Virus record (IMG/VR): IMGVR_UViG_3300022200_001639
Location: 1-22,187 of that record
DNA from: a virus
Strand: one strand, 5' to 3'
Length of the DNA stretch: 22,187 nucleotides
Shown here: positions 1 to 7,863 of the stretch, one piece after another
How positions within the stretch are numbered: position 1 is the first letter of the stretch
Layout of the letters: every line of letters starts with the position of its first letter
Notes under the pieces: model-generated
Databases searched by the model: none
Seen by the model: the letters and a program-made list of their open reading frames with translations, nothing else
What the model was told of the DNA's origin: nothing
Program-made: the position numbers and the translations under genes

Positions 1-2
1 GT

Positions 3-1052
3 TCGATTGTATGTTCTGCAACCAACGTTCCAATTATTCAAGTAGACAAAGACTCATTAAACTTTTTTTGGCAAATCAAAGACATGACGCTTGCGTATGC
101 TGCGCAGCAAACTGGGGCGTCTGCTGCTGCAATCCAAATATCAACAACCGGCAAGGTTGCTTACGAGTTTTTGATTGAAAACATTTTAGTAGACAAAGCG
201 ACATATGCGATTTATCTGCCAAACCTGACCAGTTGCCGCGCTTTTTTGGGGAGATTTGTAAACATTAACGCTAACAAATGTTCAGGAGCGGCATTCACAA
301 TTTACGGCGATCTATCTGGCGGAGCAAATACAACGCTTTCATTTATTGACTGCTGGTCTGTACAGACCGTTGGGTCTGAAATTGCAGGCTCTTCGTTGTG
401 TGATATCAGAAACACGCAAAACGTATACATAAACAACTTGGCCGGGGATCATCTTCAGGGAGCAACTCTTGCAAAGTTTGTTTCTTGTAGCGCCGTTATT
501 GACGCGATGGCTCTTGAGTCATGCGACCAATCTGCGTCGTCTGGATTGCTTAACACCTACAATTTTAGCGGCGGAAATTATGTTGTTGGTACGCTCACAA
601 CGACAGATAACAACATCAATATCAGCGGATCCGCAAGCGCCTCTATGGTTCGTGTTGACAGCAGCGCACAAGTAAACATTGGGTTGCTTGAGAACAAAAA
701 CACAAACGTCACTGATACCAGCTCGGACAACTACTACACAATTTCGATAGACGGCACTGGGTTTGTTAGAAACGAGCAGTGGAAATCAACTGGATCTACT
801 CCGGCAATCAGTACGAATGAGTTTGCGGCGAACGTTAGGAAGCGCGTTGAACGGCTAAACGGGATTGATTACACGCGATTCGAGGGCAGCAAGCTTGTTA
901 TTTACGGAACAGCCGCTCCAACCACCGGCACTTATGCTGTTGGTGATCAGCTAATCAACACTGCTCCAGTGGCCGGAGGCAATGTTGGCTGGGTCTGTAC
1001 AACGGCAGGAACACCTGGGACTTGGAAAACATTTGGTGCTATTTCTGCGTAA
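3..1052 (+). CDS. Tailspike / tail fibre protein, 5' end cut off by the window
   Basis: The frame is open from the first bases of the window to the TAA at 1052, so the 349 visible residues are the C-terminal part of a longer protein. The first ATG, at 84, lies inside a continuous reading frame (upstream residues include SLNFFWQIKD) and is unlikely to be the real start. The body is rich in Ser, Thr, Asn and Gly with short alternating hydrophobic stretches, as expected of a beta-helical receptor-binding spike. The last ~50 residues (FEGSKLVIYGTAAPTTGTYA onward) resemble a C-terminal module found on many phage tail fibres and spikes. Virion-exposed host recognition or polysaccharide binding is inferred from family and from the adjacent second spike gene. 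No catalytic residues can be identified from this fragment. The gene is followed after 44 bases by the next spike gene. Confidence 0.7.
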   Translation, partial: SIVCSATNVPIIQVDKDSLNFFWQIKDMTLAYAAQQTGASAAAIQISTTGKVAYEFLIENILVDKATYAIYLPNLTSCRAFLGRFVNINANKCSGAAFTIYGDLSGGANTTLSFIDCWSVQTVGSEIAGSSLCDIRNTQNVYINNLAGDHLQGATLAKFVSCSAVIDAMALESCDQSASSGLLNTYNFSGGNYVVGTLTTTDNNINISGSASASMVRVDSSAQVNIGLLENKNTNVTDTSSDNYYTISIDGTGFVRNEQWKSTGSTPAISTNEFAANVRKRVERLNGIDYTRFEGSKLVIYGTAAPTTGTYAVGDQLINTAPVAGGNVGWVCTTAGTPGTWKTFGAISA

Positions 1053-1096
1053 GGATTTAACCCACGCCCCCACCATCTCAAGGCAACTTTAAGTAA

Positions 1097-3157
1097 ATGT
1101 CAAACTACACAAAAACAACCAACTTTGGTGCTAAAGACACCCTTCCTTCAGGTGACTCTCAGAAGATCGTAAGGGGCTCTGAGTTTGATACTGAATTTAA
1201 TGCTATCTCAACTGCTATTGCTACTAAGCTTGAGTCTGGCGCAAGTTCTGCTGATGTAAATTTCTTGCAAAGCGGAACTGGTGCTACTACCAGGACGGTG
1301 CAGGCGAAGTTGAGGGATGTTGTTAGCGTTAAAGACTTTGGGGCGGTGGGGGACGGAGTCGCAGATGACACTGCGGCGATTCAGGCGGCTGTTAATTCTT
1401 GTCCGGCTGGTGGTGGTGTTTATATCCCAGAAGGGCGATACAAAATCTCGGATGCAATCCTATTGCCAAGGCCGATAACAATTTTCGGCGCAGGAATGGG
1501 GAACGTATACGCCGACTACACGGCTTCTTCATATGACAACTTTTCGGCAATTCAACAAACAAACGCCGCAAAGCCCGCATTTAAGATGGTCGCATCTCAG
1601 GAAAACTATGCGTTCAATGCATATGGCATTCTGAATGTCCACTTTCAAAATTTAATGATCTCTGGCCCCAGTAACTCATCTTACGCGCTTGCCGGTGTTT
1701 GTGCTGATACGACTGTGAACGGAGGAGACTTCCATATTCGACATTGCCACATGAACAATGTGGCTATCCGATACTTCACAACTGGTGTTGATTATACGGG
1801 CATTGCTTACCTAAACACTTTTAGTAACGCTCTAGTCTACAACTGCACGACTGGGTGGAAGGTTGCGCGCGGATTATCTGGAGATAACGGCGGACAAACC
1901 CGCTGGTTTGGGTGCACTGGAATTGCTTGCGGCACTGTTGCATCTCTCAACGAAAACGGATCTGCAGGATCATTTGCTTTTTTTGGCTGCACTCTTAGCG
2001 AAAGCCAGTACGGGATTCGGGCAGATGAAGAATGCGTTATAACAGTCTCTGGGTGCGAGTTTGAGTCTCTGACTAACTCTGGCAACGGCGCCGGTATATA
2101 TATCAACATTGCGGAAGCGAACCCAAACTCTAGCGCAGCAAAAACAATTGTCGGAAACAAGTTTTTAAGTAATGACGCGGACATTTGGATAGACAAGACA
2201 ACTAGCGCATTTTCTGGCGGCGGTTTTGCTTGGCCGATGCTAATTGATAGCAATACGCTTGTATCTTCGACTGCATTAAAAATTACCGTTCCAGCCGGGC
2301 ACGTGGGCATTGATAGCAAATTGTTTGTGTTTGGCGCGGCGAACGCTGGCCCTAATGGTCCTGTTTCATCTGGGCAAATTAGCGCAAATTTCTTGGGATA
2401 CGACGCAAGAACCTGGGCGGCCAAGTCTGCGCCAAGCGGCGTAGTTGTTGGGACATCAGATACACAAACACTTTCGGGAAAAACATTTAATCAAAACTCC
2501 CTGCAGTTGATCGGGACCGCATTTCAAAATGTTACCTATTCAATCAGCAGCGCAGCCGGAACTACTGGAAATTTTGCTAGACTGCAGTTTTATGACAACA
2601 ACGGATCTGGCGATATTGGGTCGCTGACGGGTTACGGCAGCGCATACGGCGGGATTTTTAACAATAATCTGGTCTTGGCTACTCAAGGCAGCAACCGAGT
2701 TTTTATCACAAGCTCATCAACACAGCCTGCGACAGATAATACTTATGCCTTAGGTGGTGCAGGAAACAGATGGTCTGTAGTTTATGCGGGGACCGGCACG
2801 ATCAACACCTCCGACGAACGCGAAAAGCAGGATATCTCTGCGCTTGATGAAGCAGAAAGGCGCGTAGCTATTGCGATTAAAGGACTTGTAAAAAAGTTTC
2901 GATTTAAAGACGCAGTGCAGAAAAAGGGCGACGGCGCTCGGATTCATGTCGGAGTGATTGTGCAGGAAGTTATGGCTGCGTTTCAGGCCGAGGGTTTGGA
3001 CCCGATGCGATATGGAATCATTTGCTATGACCAGTGGCAAGAAAGTCCGGAAGTTTTGGCCGACGACGGCGCAGTGATCAGCCCGCTTGTTCCGGCTGGC
3101 GACCGCTATGGCGTGCGCTACGAAGAGCTTTTGGCGTTCGTCATTTCGGCTTTGTGA
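1097..3157 (+). CDS. Tailspike with pectate-lyase-like beta-helix and C-terminal S74 chaperone domain
   Basis: This 686-residue protein has three visible parts. Residues 1-70 (MSNYTKTTNFGAKDTLPSGD onward) resemble the particle-anchoring N-terminus shared by many phage tail fibres. Residues ~76-120 contain KDFGAVGDGVADDTAAIQAA, the hallmark start of the pectate lyase 3 / right-handed beta-helix family, and a Gly/Asn-rich helix body follows. The C-terminus from Ser572 has the TSDEREK signature of peptidase S74 intramolecular chaperones, with Ser572 and Lys577 as the presumed dyad. By analogy with endosialidases, cleavage just before Ser572 would release a ~115-residue trimerisation chaperone. 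An AAGG-type ribosome site lies before the ATG. The role is host-surface polysaccharide recognition or degradation; the substrate is unknown. Base and codon use appears to change after roughly 1330-1450, suggesting that the receptor-binding part was exchanged. Confidence 0.85.
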   Translation: MSNYTKTTNFGAKDTLPSGDSQKIVRGSEFDTEFNAISTAIATKLESGASSADVNFLQSGTGATTRTVQAKLRDVVSVKDFGAVGDGVADDTAAIQAAVNSCPAGGGVYIPEGRYKISDAILLPRPITIFGAGMGNVYADYTASSYDNFSAIQQTNAAKPAFKMVASQENYAFNAYGILNVHFQNLMISGPSNSSYALAGVCADTTVNGGDFHIRHCHMNNVAIRYFTTGVDYTGIAYLNTFSNALVYNCTTGWKVARGLSGDNGGQTRWFGCTGIACGTVASLNENGSAGSFAFFGCTLSESQYGIRADEECVITVSGCEFESLTNSGNGAGIYINIAEANPNSSAAKTIVGNKFLSNDADIWIDKTTSAFSGGGFAWPMLIDSNTLVSSTALKITVPAGHVGIDSKLFVFGAANAGPNGPVSSGQISANFLGYDARTWAAKSAPSGVVVGTSDTQTLSGKTFNQNSLQLIGTAFQNVTYSISSAAGTTGNFARLQFYDNNGSGDIGSLTGYGSAYGGIFNNNLVLATQGSNRVFITSSSTQPATDNTYALGGAGNRWSVVYAGTGTINTSDEREKQDISALDEAERRVAIAIKGLVKKFRFKDAVQKKGDGARIHVGVIVQEVMAAFQAEGLDPMRYGIICYDQWQESPEVLADDGAVISPLVPAGDRYGVRYEELLAFVISAL

Positions 3158-3165
3158 GGTAACCC

Positions 3166-3360
3166 ATGCCCACCCTAAAACAACTCCTTCGCTCCCGCAC
3201 AGTGCTCTTTGCAGTCGCTATTGCAATCCTTAGCGTCCTCCAAGGCTTTATCTTTATGCTTCCAATAGGCCCCCATTGGCAAGCTTTGGTGGGGTGTTTG
3301 ATAGCAGTTTCAGTTGTTCTTCTTAGGGCTGTTACTAATCAACCTTTGTCTAATAAGTAA
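3166..3360 (+). CDS. Small two-helix membrane protein, candidate holin
   Basis: A 64-residue protein with a short basic N-terminus (KQLLRSR), two hydrophobic segments at about residues 13-31 and 38-55, and a polar end. Size and topology fit class II phage holins, which make lesions in the inner membrane at the end of infection. The adjacent 134-residue gene is a better match to a named holin family, so this one could equally be an antiholin or accessory lysis protein. The GAGGT ribosome site overlaps the TGA of the spike gene, and the stop is followed directly by the ATG of the next gene, so translation is probably coupled. No residue-level motif proves the function. Confidence 0.5.
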   Translation: MPTLKQLLRSRTVLFAVAIAILSVLQGFIFMLPIGPHWQALVGCLIAVSVVLLRAVTNQPLSNK

Positions 3361-3765
3361 ATGAACCTGTTAAACCTGATTCAAGGCATCTTTCAGCCAG
3401 CAGCAGAACTTATTGACCAAGTACACACAAGTCAAGAAGAAAAGCTACAACACAAAGAGCGTCTTTTGCTTACTCAGGCTACAGTCATTGATCAGGTTCT
3501 TAAATACGAAAAGGATTCATTTGAAGCAAGGGCAAAGATTATCGAGGCAGAAGCTAAGTCTGAACACTGGCTAACTGCAGTATGGAGGCCTATCACAATG
3601 CTGACATTCTTGGCACTGTGTGTTGGTGATAGCCTGGGGCTTCTTAGCACCCCTCTTAGGGATGAGGCGTGGACTTTGCTTCAACTAGGTCTTGGTGGTT
3701 ATGTGGTAGGCAGAAGTGCTGAAAAGATCACTAAATCGGTGTTAGGTCAATCAAAAGATGGTTAA
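3361..3765 (+). CDS. Holin of the GTA/3TM holin type
   Basis: A 134-residue protein. Residues ~1-70 are charged and helical, probably coiled coil (HTSQEEKLQHKERLLL). WRPITMLTFLALCVG at ~75-90 begins the first hydrophobic segment. The end (GLGGYVVGRSAEKITKSVLG) matches the conserved C-terminus of the GTA-type three-transmembrane holins of phages and gene transfer agents. The expected role is membrane permeabilisation timed to release an endolysin, although no endolysin gene lies within the window. It starts immediately after the stop of the small membrane protein gene and its 3' end overlaps the next gene by 8 bases, so the lysis pair and following virion gene look co-transcribed. The family is well recognised; the role is inferred from it. 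Confidence 0.7.
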   Translation: MNLLNLIQGIFQPAAELIDQVHTSQEEKLQHKERLLLTQATVIDQVLKYEKDSFEARAKIIEAEAKSEHWLTAVWRPITMLTFLALCVGDSLGLLSTPLRDEAWTLLQLGLGGYVVGRSAEKITKSVLGQSKDG

Positions 3766-5680
3766 TACTACTACTGGAATGTTCACTGTAGGGCCCCTAG
3801 AAGCCTCTATGGGCGTTTCTAATAGCATAGCAGTACCTACCCAAAGGGTAGCGCCTCCTGTGGCCCCTATAGCGCCCCCAATGCTGGGCAACACTGACTA
3901 CACCATTAGACAGACTCCAGCATCAGCCCTAAGCATGCTTGGTGGTTTGCCTGTATCAGTCCCCGCTGAAGTTGCTGCTTATCTTTCAAGTCAACCACAG
4001 ATTGTTTCACCTTTTGAAGGTATGCCTTCATTGGTAGGTGCTCAAGATATCTTTGGTGGCAGGTCTTATGTAACTCATAGTACAGCAGGCCCTGAAAAGC
4101 GCCGTGTTGGGCTTATGGAGATGAAGCAGCTTGCTCAGACTCCAGGATTTGATACTACAGTACGTCCTGAATTCTTAGGTGAAACTTATCTCCCCTTTAG
4201 GCCAGAAGGTACCGATCCTAATGTTGTAAACGATACTAAGCTTTGGCACCAGTATTACACTGACAATAAAGACTATCGCAAATATCTCTCTGCAGATGAA
4301 CAGACTGAGCTTGCTTGGCTTGATTATAGGACTGGTCTTACTGACAAGAATCAGTTTACTTCAGCAGTTAACCAAGTAAGAGAAAACTTTAATCTTCCTC
4401 AGAAAGTAGCTTTTGAAGACTTTGAAGCACACTTCTCGATTGGCACCAAGAGGAAGAAGTATTCAGACAACCCGTATCAGGATCTTCAAGACTACGGCCC
4501 TTCAATTGGTGGCTATTGGAACCCTGAGAATGACCCTAGTGAAACACAACAGGTGTTGTCTAACCCCTTTGTTCAGGGTGTTATTACATCTCTTGCTAGC
4601 TACTTTGGTGGTCCTGTAGGGGCTGCTCTTGCCTCTACAGCAACCACTAGGGCTACTGGCGCTGATTGGACTGATGCTCTTCAAGCAGGGGCAATGGCCG
4701 GTGCTGGGTCATTTGTAGATACATATGCTCCCGGTTTGTTTGGTAATCTTAATCCGCAAGTAAGCAGTGCTTTGATCAAAGGGGCTCGTGCTTTTGCCCA
4801 AGGTGGTGACATCAAGGACGTTTTGGTGTCTGCTGGCCTTGGGTATGCCGGTGGCCCTGGTGGAATGCTTAGCAAAACATTAGGTGATCTTGGTCTTAAT
4901 GTTGGTGAAGGTGTTATTTCCAAGGCTGTAGAGGGCCTTAGCTTGGCAGATGTTGCCAAGTTTGGTTATAAGTCTACAGAAGACTTTGGATCAGCTCTTG
5001 GTAGTCTGATCGAAAACATGGATCTTGGCACCCTAGAGCAAACAGGGCTTCTTAGTGTTCTTCCTCAAGGGATTCAAGATGCTGTTAGAAAAGTAGAAGT
5101 ATCTGATCTTCTTGCTTCAGGTGTTGGTGGGATTGATTCAGGTCTTGCTTTTAACATCTTGAATGACATCAACATGCCTTATGATCTAAAAGTTGGTATG
5201 TTGACTGGTAATGTTGAAATACCACAATGGATGAAAGATGCTTATGAAGCTGTTGAAGGGGTTGTACAGCCTGTAGCACAACAAGTTGAAAGAGTTGCAA
5301 GTAAAGGGTATGAAGCTGTAGAACAAGCTATTCAAGACGCCACTAGTGCGGTTCTACCAGCAAAACCAGAGTCTATGTTTAACATTCCAAATATAGATCT
5401 TTTTGCTTCTACCCAACCAATTCCTGAATTTAATATTCCTAATATTAATATTCCTAGTGTTAATGTTCCTAATGTTAATGTTCCTGATGTTAATCTACCT
5501 AATGTAAATCTACCTAATGTTGCTATGCCTAGTGTTAATCTAACTGGCGATCAAAAAAGCATGTTTGAAGATTATAAACCTTATCAGTTTAGTGGTATTA
5601 GGTTTGATCCAAGAGCCCCTGTGATTCCTGTGATTCAGCCAAGGGGACAAGATCCTCTCTCAATTCTTCTTAGAGGCTAA
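3758..5680 (+). CDS. Presumed virion protein with pentapeptide NVxxP-type repeats, function unknown
   Basis: A 640-residue protein not assigned to a named family. The N-terminus is Pro/Val rich (PPVAPIAPPM). Residues ~268-320 are Gly/Ala rich and weakly hydrophobic (ASYFGGPVGAALAS, QAGAMAGAGSF), a pattern seen in phage internal and ejection proteins that insert into or cross membranes. Residues 558-595 hold seven five-residue repeats of the type V-N-(V/L/I)-P-(N/D/S). No lysozyme, transglycosylase or protease motif was recognised. The ATG at 3758 overlaps the holin stop by 8 bases; an in-frame ATG at 3779 is an alternative. Position between the holin and the tail adaptor, in the same dense operon, argues for a late structural protein. 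A large tail or ejected protein is the most likely role, which is inference only. Confidence 0.55.
   Translation: MVNTTTGMFTVGPLEASMGVSNSIAVPTQRVAPPVAPIAPPMLGNTDYTIRQTPASALSMLGGLPVSVPAEVAAYLSSQPQIVSPFEGMPSLVGAQDIFGGRSYVTHSTAGPEKRRVGLMEMKQLAQTPGFDTTVRPEFLGETYLPFRPEGTDPNVVNDTKLWHQYYTDNKDYRKYLSADEQTELAWLDYRTGLTDKNQFTSAVNQVRENFNLPQKVAFEDFEAHFSIGTKRKKYSDNPYQDLQDYGPSIGGYWNPENDPSETQQVLSNPFVQGVITSLASYFGGPVGAALASTATTRATGADWTDALQAGAMAGAGSFVDTYAPGLFGNLNPQVSSALIKGARAFAQGGDIKDVLVSAGLGYAGGPGGMLSKTLGDLGLNVGEGVISKAVEGLSLADVAKFGYKSTEDFGSALGSLIENMDLGTLEQTGLLSVLPQGIQDAVRKVEVSDLLASGVGGIDSGLAFNILNDINMPYDLKVGMLTGNVEIPQWMKDAYEAVEGVVQPVAQQVERVASKGYEAVEQAIQDATSAVLPAKPESMFNIPNIDLFASTQPIPEFNIPNINIPSVNVPNVNVPDVNLPNVNLPNVAMPSVNLTGDQKSMFEDYKPYQFSGIRFDPRAPVIPVIQPRGQDPLSILLRG
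5429..5542 (+). repeat. 15-base tandem repeats encoding pentapeptides
   Basis: 114 bases within the 640-residue protein gene made of seven 15-base units plus nine bases. A typical unit is AATGTTAATGTTCCT. They encode V-N-(V/L/I)-P-(N/D/S) pentapeptides at residues 558-595. Units are imperfect, so the array is older or under less recent slippage than the 18-base array on the right. Confidence 0.8.
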
Positions 5681-5687
5681 TTTATAA

Positions 5688-6335
5688 ATGAATTATCTTA
5701 CTTTGGTTAACAATGTTCTTCGTAGGATGCGAGAAGATCAGGTTGATACTGTTTCAGAAACAACATATTCAAGTTTGATTGGTGACTTGGTTAATGATGC
5801 CAAGACTGCCACTGAACACGCTTGGGACTGGAGTGCCCTTAGGGACTCTAAAACTGTAACCACTGTTGCTGGTACTAATCAGTATACTCTGACTGGTTCA
5901 GGAAACGACTTTAAGTTTCTTTACTTTCTTGACACCACCAACAAGAACAACATTGTGTATCAATCTAAAGAATGGATTGATGTACAAAACAACACAGACA
6001 CACCCCTTCAGGGTCAACCAGTTTACTTTAGCTACACCACTACAGACGCTAATGGGGACATGAAGGTTATTCTTTATCCAACCCCTGATGCAACTTACAC
6101 CCTAAGCTTCAAAGGTGTCTTTAGGCAAGCTTTGTTGTCTGGAAACACAGATGTTATCAAGATTCCTTGGACTCCTGTAATGCACCTTGCGCTTGCTTTT
6201 GCTGTTAGAGAGAGAGGTGAAACGGGCGGTGTTAATGCTGCTGAATACTTTGCAATTGCAGATAAATACCTTTCTGATGCTATTTCTCTGGATGCCGAAA
6301 AGCACCCTGAAGAAATGATTTACAGGACTGTCTGA
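5688..6335 (+). CDS. Tail tubular protein A-like adaptor (T7 gp11 type)
   Basis: A 215-residue protein beginning MNYLTLVNNVLRRMREDQVD. This N-terminal helix, followed by SLIGDLVNDAKTATEHAWDW, resembles gp11-type adaptor proteins that join the portal ring to the tail nozzle in short-tailed phages. T7 gp11 has 196 residues, so the length fits. A C-terminal helical part (PWTPVMHLALAFAVRERGET) is also typical of the family. The stop overlaps the next ATG as TGATG, which couples its translation to the presumed nozzle gene, the same order as T7 genes 11 and 12. No Shine-Dalgarno sequence is close to the start, but an AGAGG lies about 17 bases upstream. Confidence 0.7.
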   Translation: MNYLTLVNNVLRRMREDQVDTVSETTYSSLIGDLVNDAKTATEHAWDWSALRDSKTVTTVAGTNQYTLTGSGNDFKFLYFLDTTNKNNIVYQSKEWIDVQNNTDTPLQGQPVYFSYTTTDANGDMKVILYPTPDATYTLSFKGVFRQALLSGNTDVIKIPWTPVMHLALAFAVRERGETGGVNAAEYFAIADKYLSDAISLDAEKHPEEMIYRTV

Positions 6336-7852
6336 TGTCTCAAGAACTTCAAACAGTAAACATTGTTGCCCCTGGCTTTATGGGGCTTAACACTGAAGAT
6401 TCAGTTTTATCGATGGAATCTGCTTATGCTACCATTGCTGATAACTGTGTCATTGACAAGTATGGACGCCTGGCGGCACGTAAGGGGTATGAACTTCTAA
6501 CCACTAATGCTACTCAGCTTGGATCAAGCTTTATTCAAAACATTCACCAGTTTAGAGATTCTTCAGGCAATCAGGTTATCTTCTCTACAGGTAACAACAA
6601 GATCCTGAGTGGCACTACTACTTTGACTAATGCTACTCCAGGCTCTTATACGATCAATGCAAACAACTGGAAGATGGTTAACTTTAATAACCATGCTTAT
6701 TTCTTCCAGAGGGGTCAAGAGCCCCTTGTGTACAGTAACGCTCTTGGGGCTGTCACCAAGATCTCTTTGCACCCGTCGTACTCAGGTACAGCCCCCCAAG
6801 CTAACGAAGTCCTGGCAGCCTTTGGACGCCTTTGGGTGGCTGATACAGCCTCTAATAAGTCCACTGTGTATTGGTCTGATCTTTTGATTGGTGCTGCTTG
6901 GTCTGGTGGTACTTCAGGATCTATTGATCTAACCCAGGTGTGGCCTGATGGTTATGATGAAATTGTCGCCTTGGCGGCACACAACAATCTTCTGATCATC
7001 TTTGGCGAGCATAGCATCCTTGTGTACCAAGGGGCTGATGCTCCTGGGACTATGGAGCTTATTGACACTGTGTCTGGTGTTGGGTGTATCTCAAGAGATA
7101 CTGTTCAATACATAGGCACTGATGTGTTGTTTATGAGCTACTCTGGCCTTAAAGCATTTGGAAGGACCATTCAGGAAAAATCACTTCCTATGAATGATCT
7201 TTCTAAAAATATCAAAACGGATATAGTTTCTATTATCCAAAGAGAAACAGGAAATTTAGCTTCAGTATACAGTCCAGAGAATTCTTTTTACCTTGTTTAT
7301 TTTCCAACAAGCACAACTATCTTTTGCTTTGATGTAAAGGGTGTTTTGGAGAATGGTGCCTATCGTGTTACTCGGTGGCCTGTTGACAAGTTTAAGTGTT
7401 TTATGCGTCTGGTGAACGGTGATGTTTATATTGGAACTTCATCAGGCATAGGTAAGTACACAGGTTACACAGACAATACTTCCCCTATTGTTGTTAAATA
7501 CTACAGCCCTAATCTGACCTTTGGAGCACCTTCAAGACTCAAGATTTTGAAGAAACTTAGACCCACAGTTGTGGGTGGTAGTTCTTCAACAGTTTCCTTT
7601 AAGTGGGGTTATGACTTTAGTGGTGCTACTAACTCATTTGTAATTTCTTTGGCTGATTATGGCAATAATGCTTTTTATGGAAGTTCACAATATGGCATAG
7701 ATCAATACACTGCAGGTATTAGTTACATTACTCCTAATATCAACACTACAAGCAATGGAACAAGCATTGTGGTTGGTATGGAAGCTACTGTTTCTGATTA
7801 CTTGTCCTTGCAGGAATTTAATGTGCTTACTTTACTTGGTAAACTAGTTTAA
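6335..7852 (+). CDS. Tail nozzle / tail tubular protein B-like protein (T7 gp12 type)
   Basis: A 505-residue protein starting with a Val/Asn-rich segment and NTEDSVLSMESAYATIADNC, then a KYGRLAARKGYE motif that recurs in gp12-like and stabilisation-type tail proteins of podoviruses. The rest is mostly beta-rich with repeated aromatic/Gly turns, as expected for a nozzle beta-propeller. It is shorter than T7 gp12 (794 residues), so it may lack the extra tip domains. The ATG overlaps the adaptor stop (TGATG). The assignment rests on the N-terminal pattern and on gene order after the adaptor. A P22 gp10-like needle-stabilising function is the main alternative within the same structural role. Confidence 0.65.
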   Translation: MSQELQTVNIVAPGFMGLNTEDSVLSMESAYATIADNCVIDKYGRLAARKGYELLTTNATQLGSSFIQNIHQFRDSSGNQVIFSTGNNKILSGTTTLTNATPGSYTINANNWKMVNFNNHAYFFQRGQEPLVYSNALGAVTKISLHPSYSGTAPQANEVLAAFGRLWVADTASNKSTVYWSDLLIGAAWSGGTSGSIDLTQVWPDGYDEIVALAAHNNLLIIFGEHSILVYQGADAPGTMELIDTVSGVGCISRDTVQYIGTDVLFMSYSGLKAFGRTIQEKSLPMNDLSKNIKTDIVSIIQRETGNLASVYSPENSFYLVYFPTSTTIFCFDVKGVLENGAYRVTRWPVDKFKCFMRLVNGDVYIGTSSGIGKYTGYTDNTSPIVVKYYSPNLTFGAPSRLKILKKLRPTVVGGSSSTVSFKWGYDFSGATNSFVISLADYGNNAFYGSSQYGIDQYTAGISYITPNINTTSNGTSIVVGMEATVSDYLSLQEFNVLTLLGKLV

Positions 7853-7863
7853 GGATAAAAATT

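Noticed and set aside
1053-1096. Possible terminator or promoter between the two spike genes
   Set aside because: The 44-base gap has no hairpin with a T-run and no recognisable -10/-35 pair; it contains only a weak ribosome site.
1837-2424. 195-codon minus-strand frame
   Set aside because: It is antisense to the beta-helix of the tailspike, has no family signature and runs against the operon.
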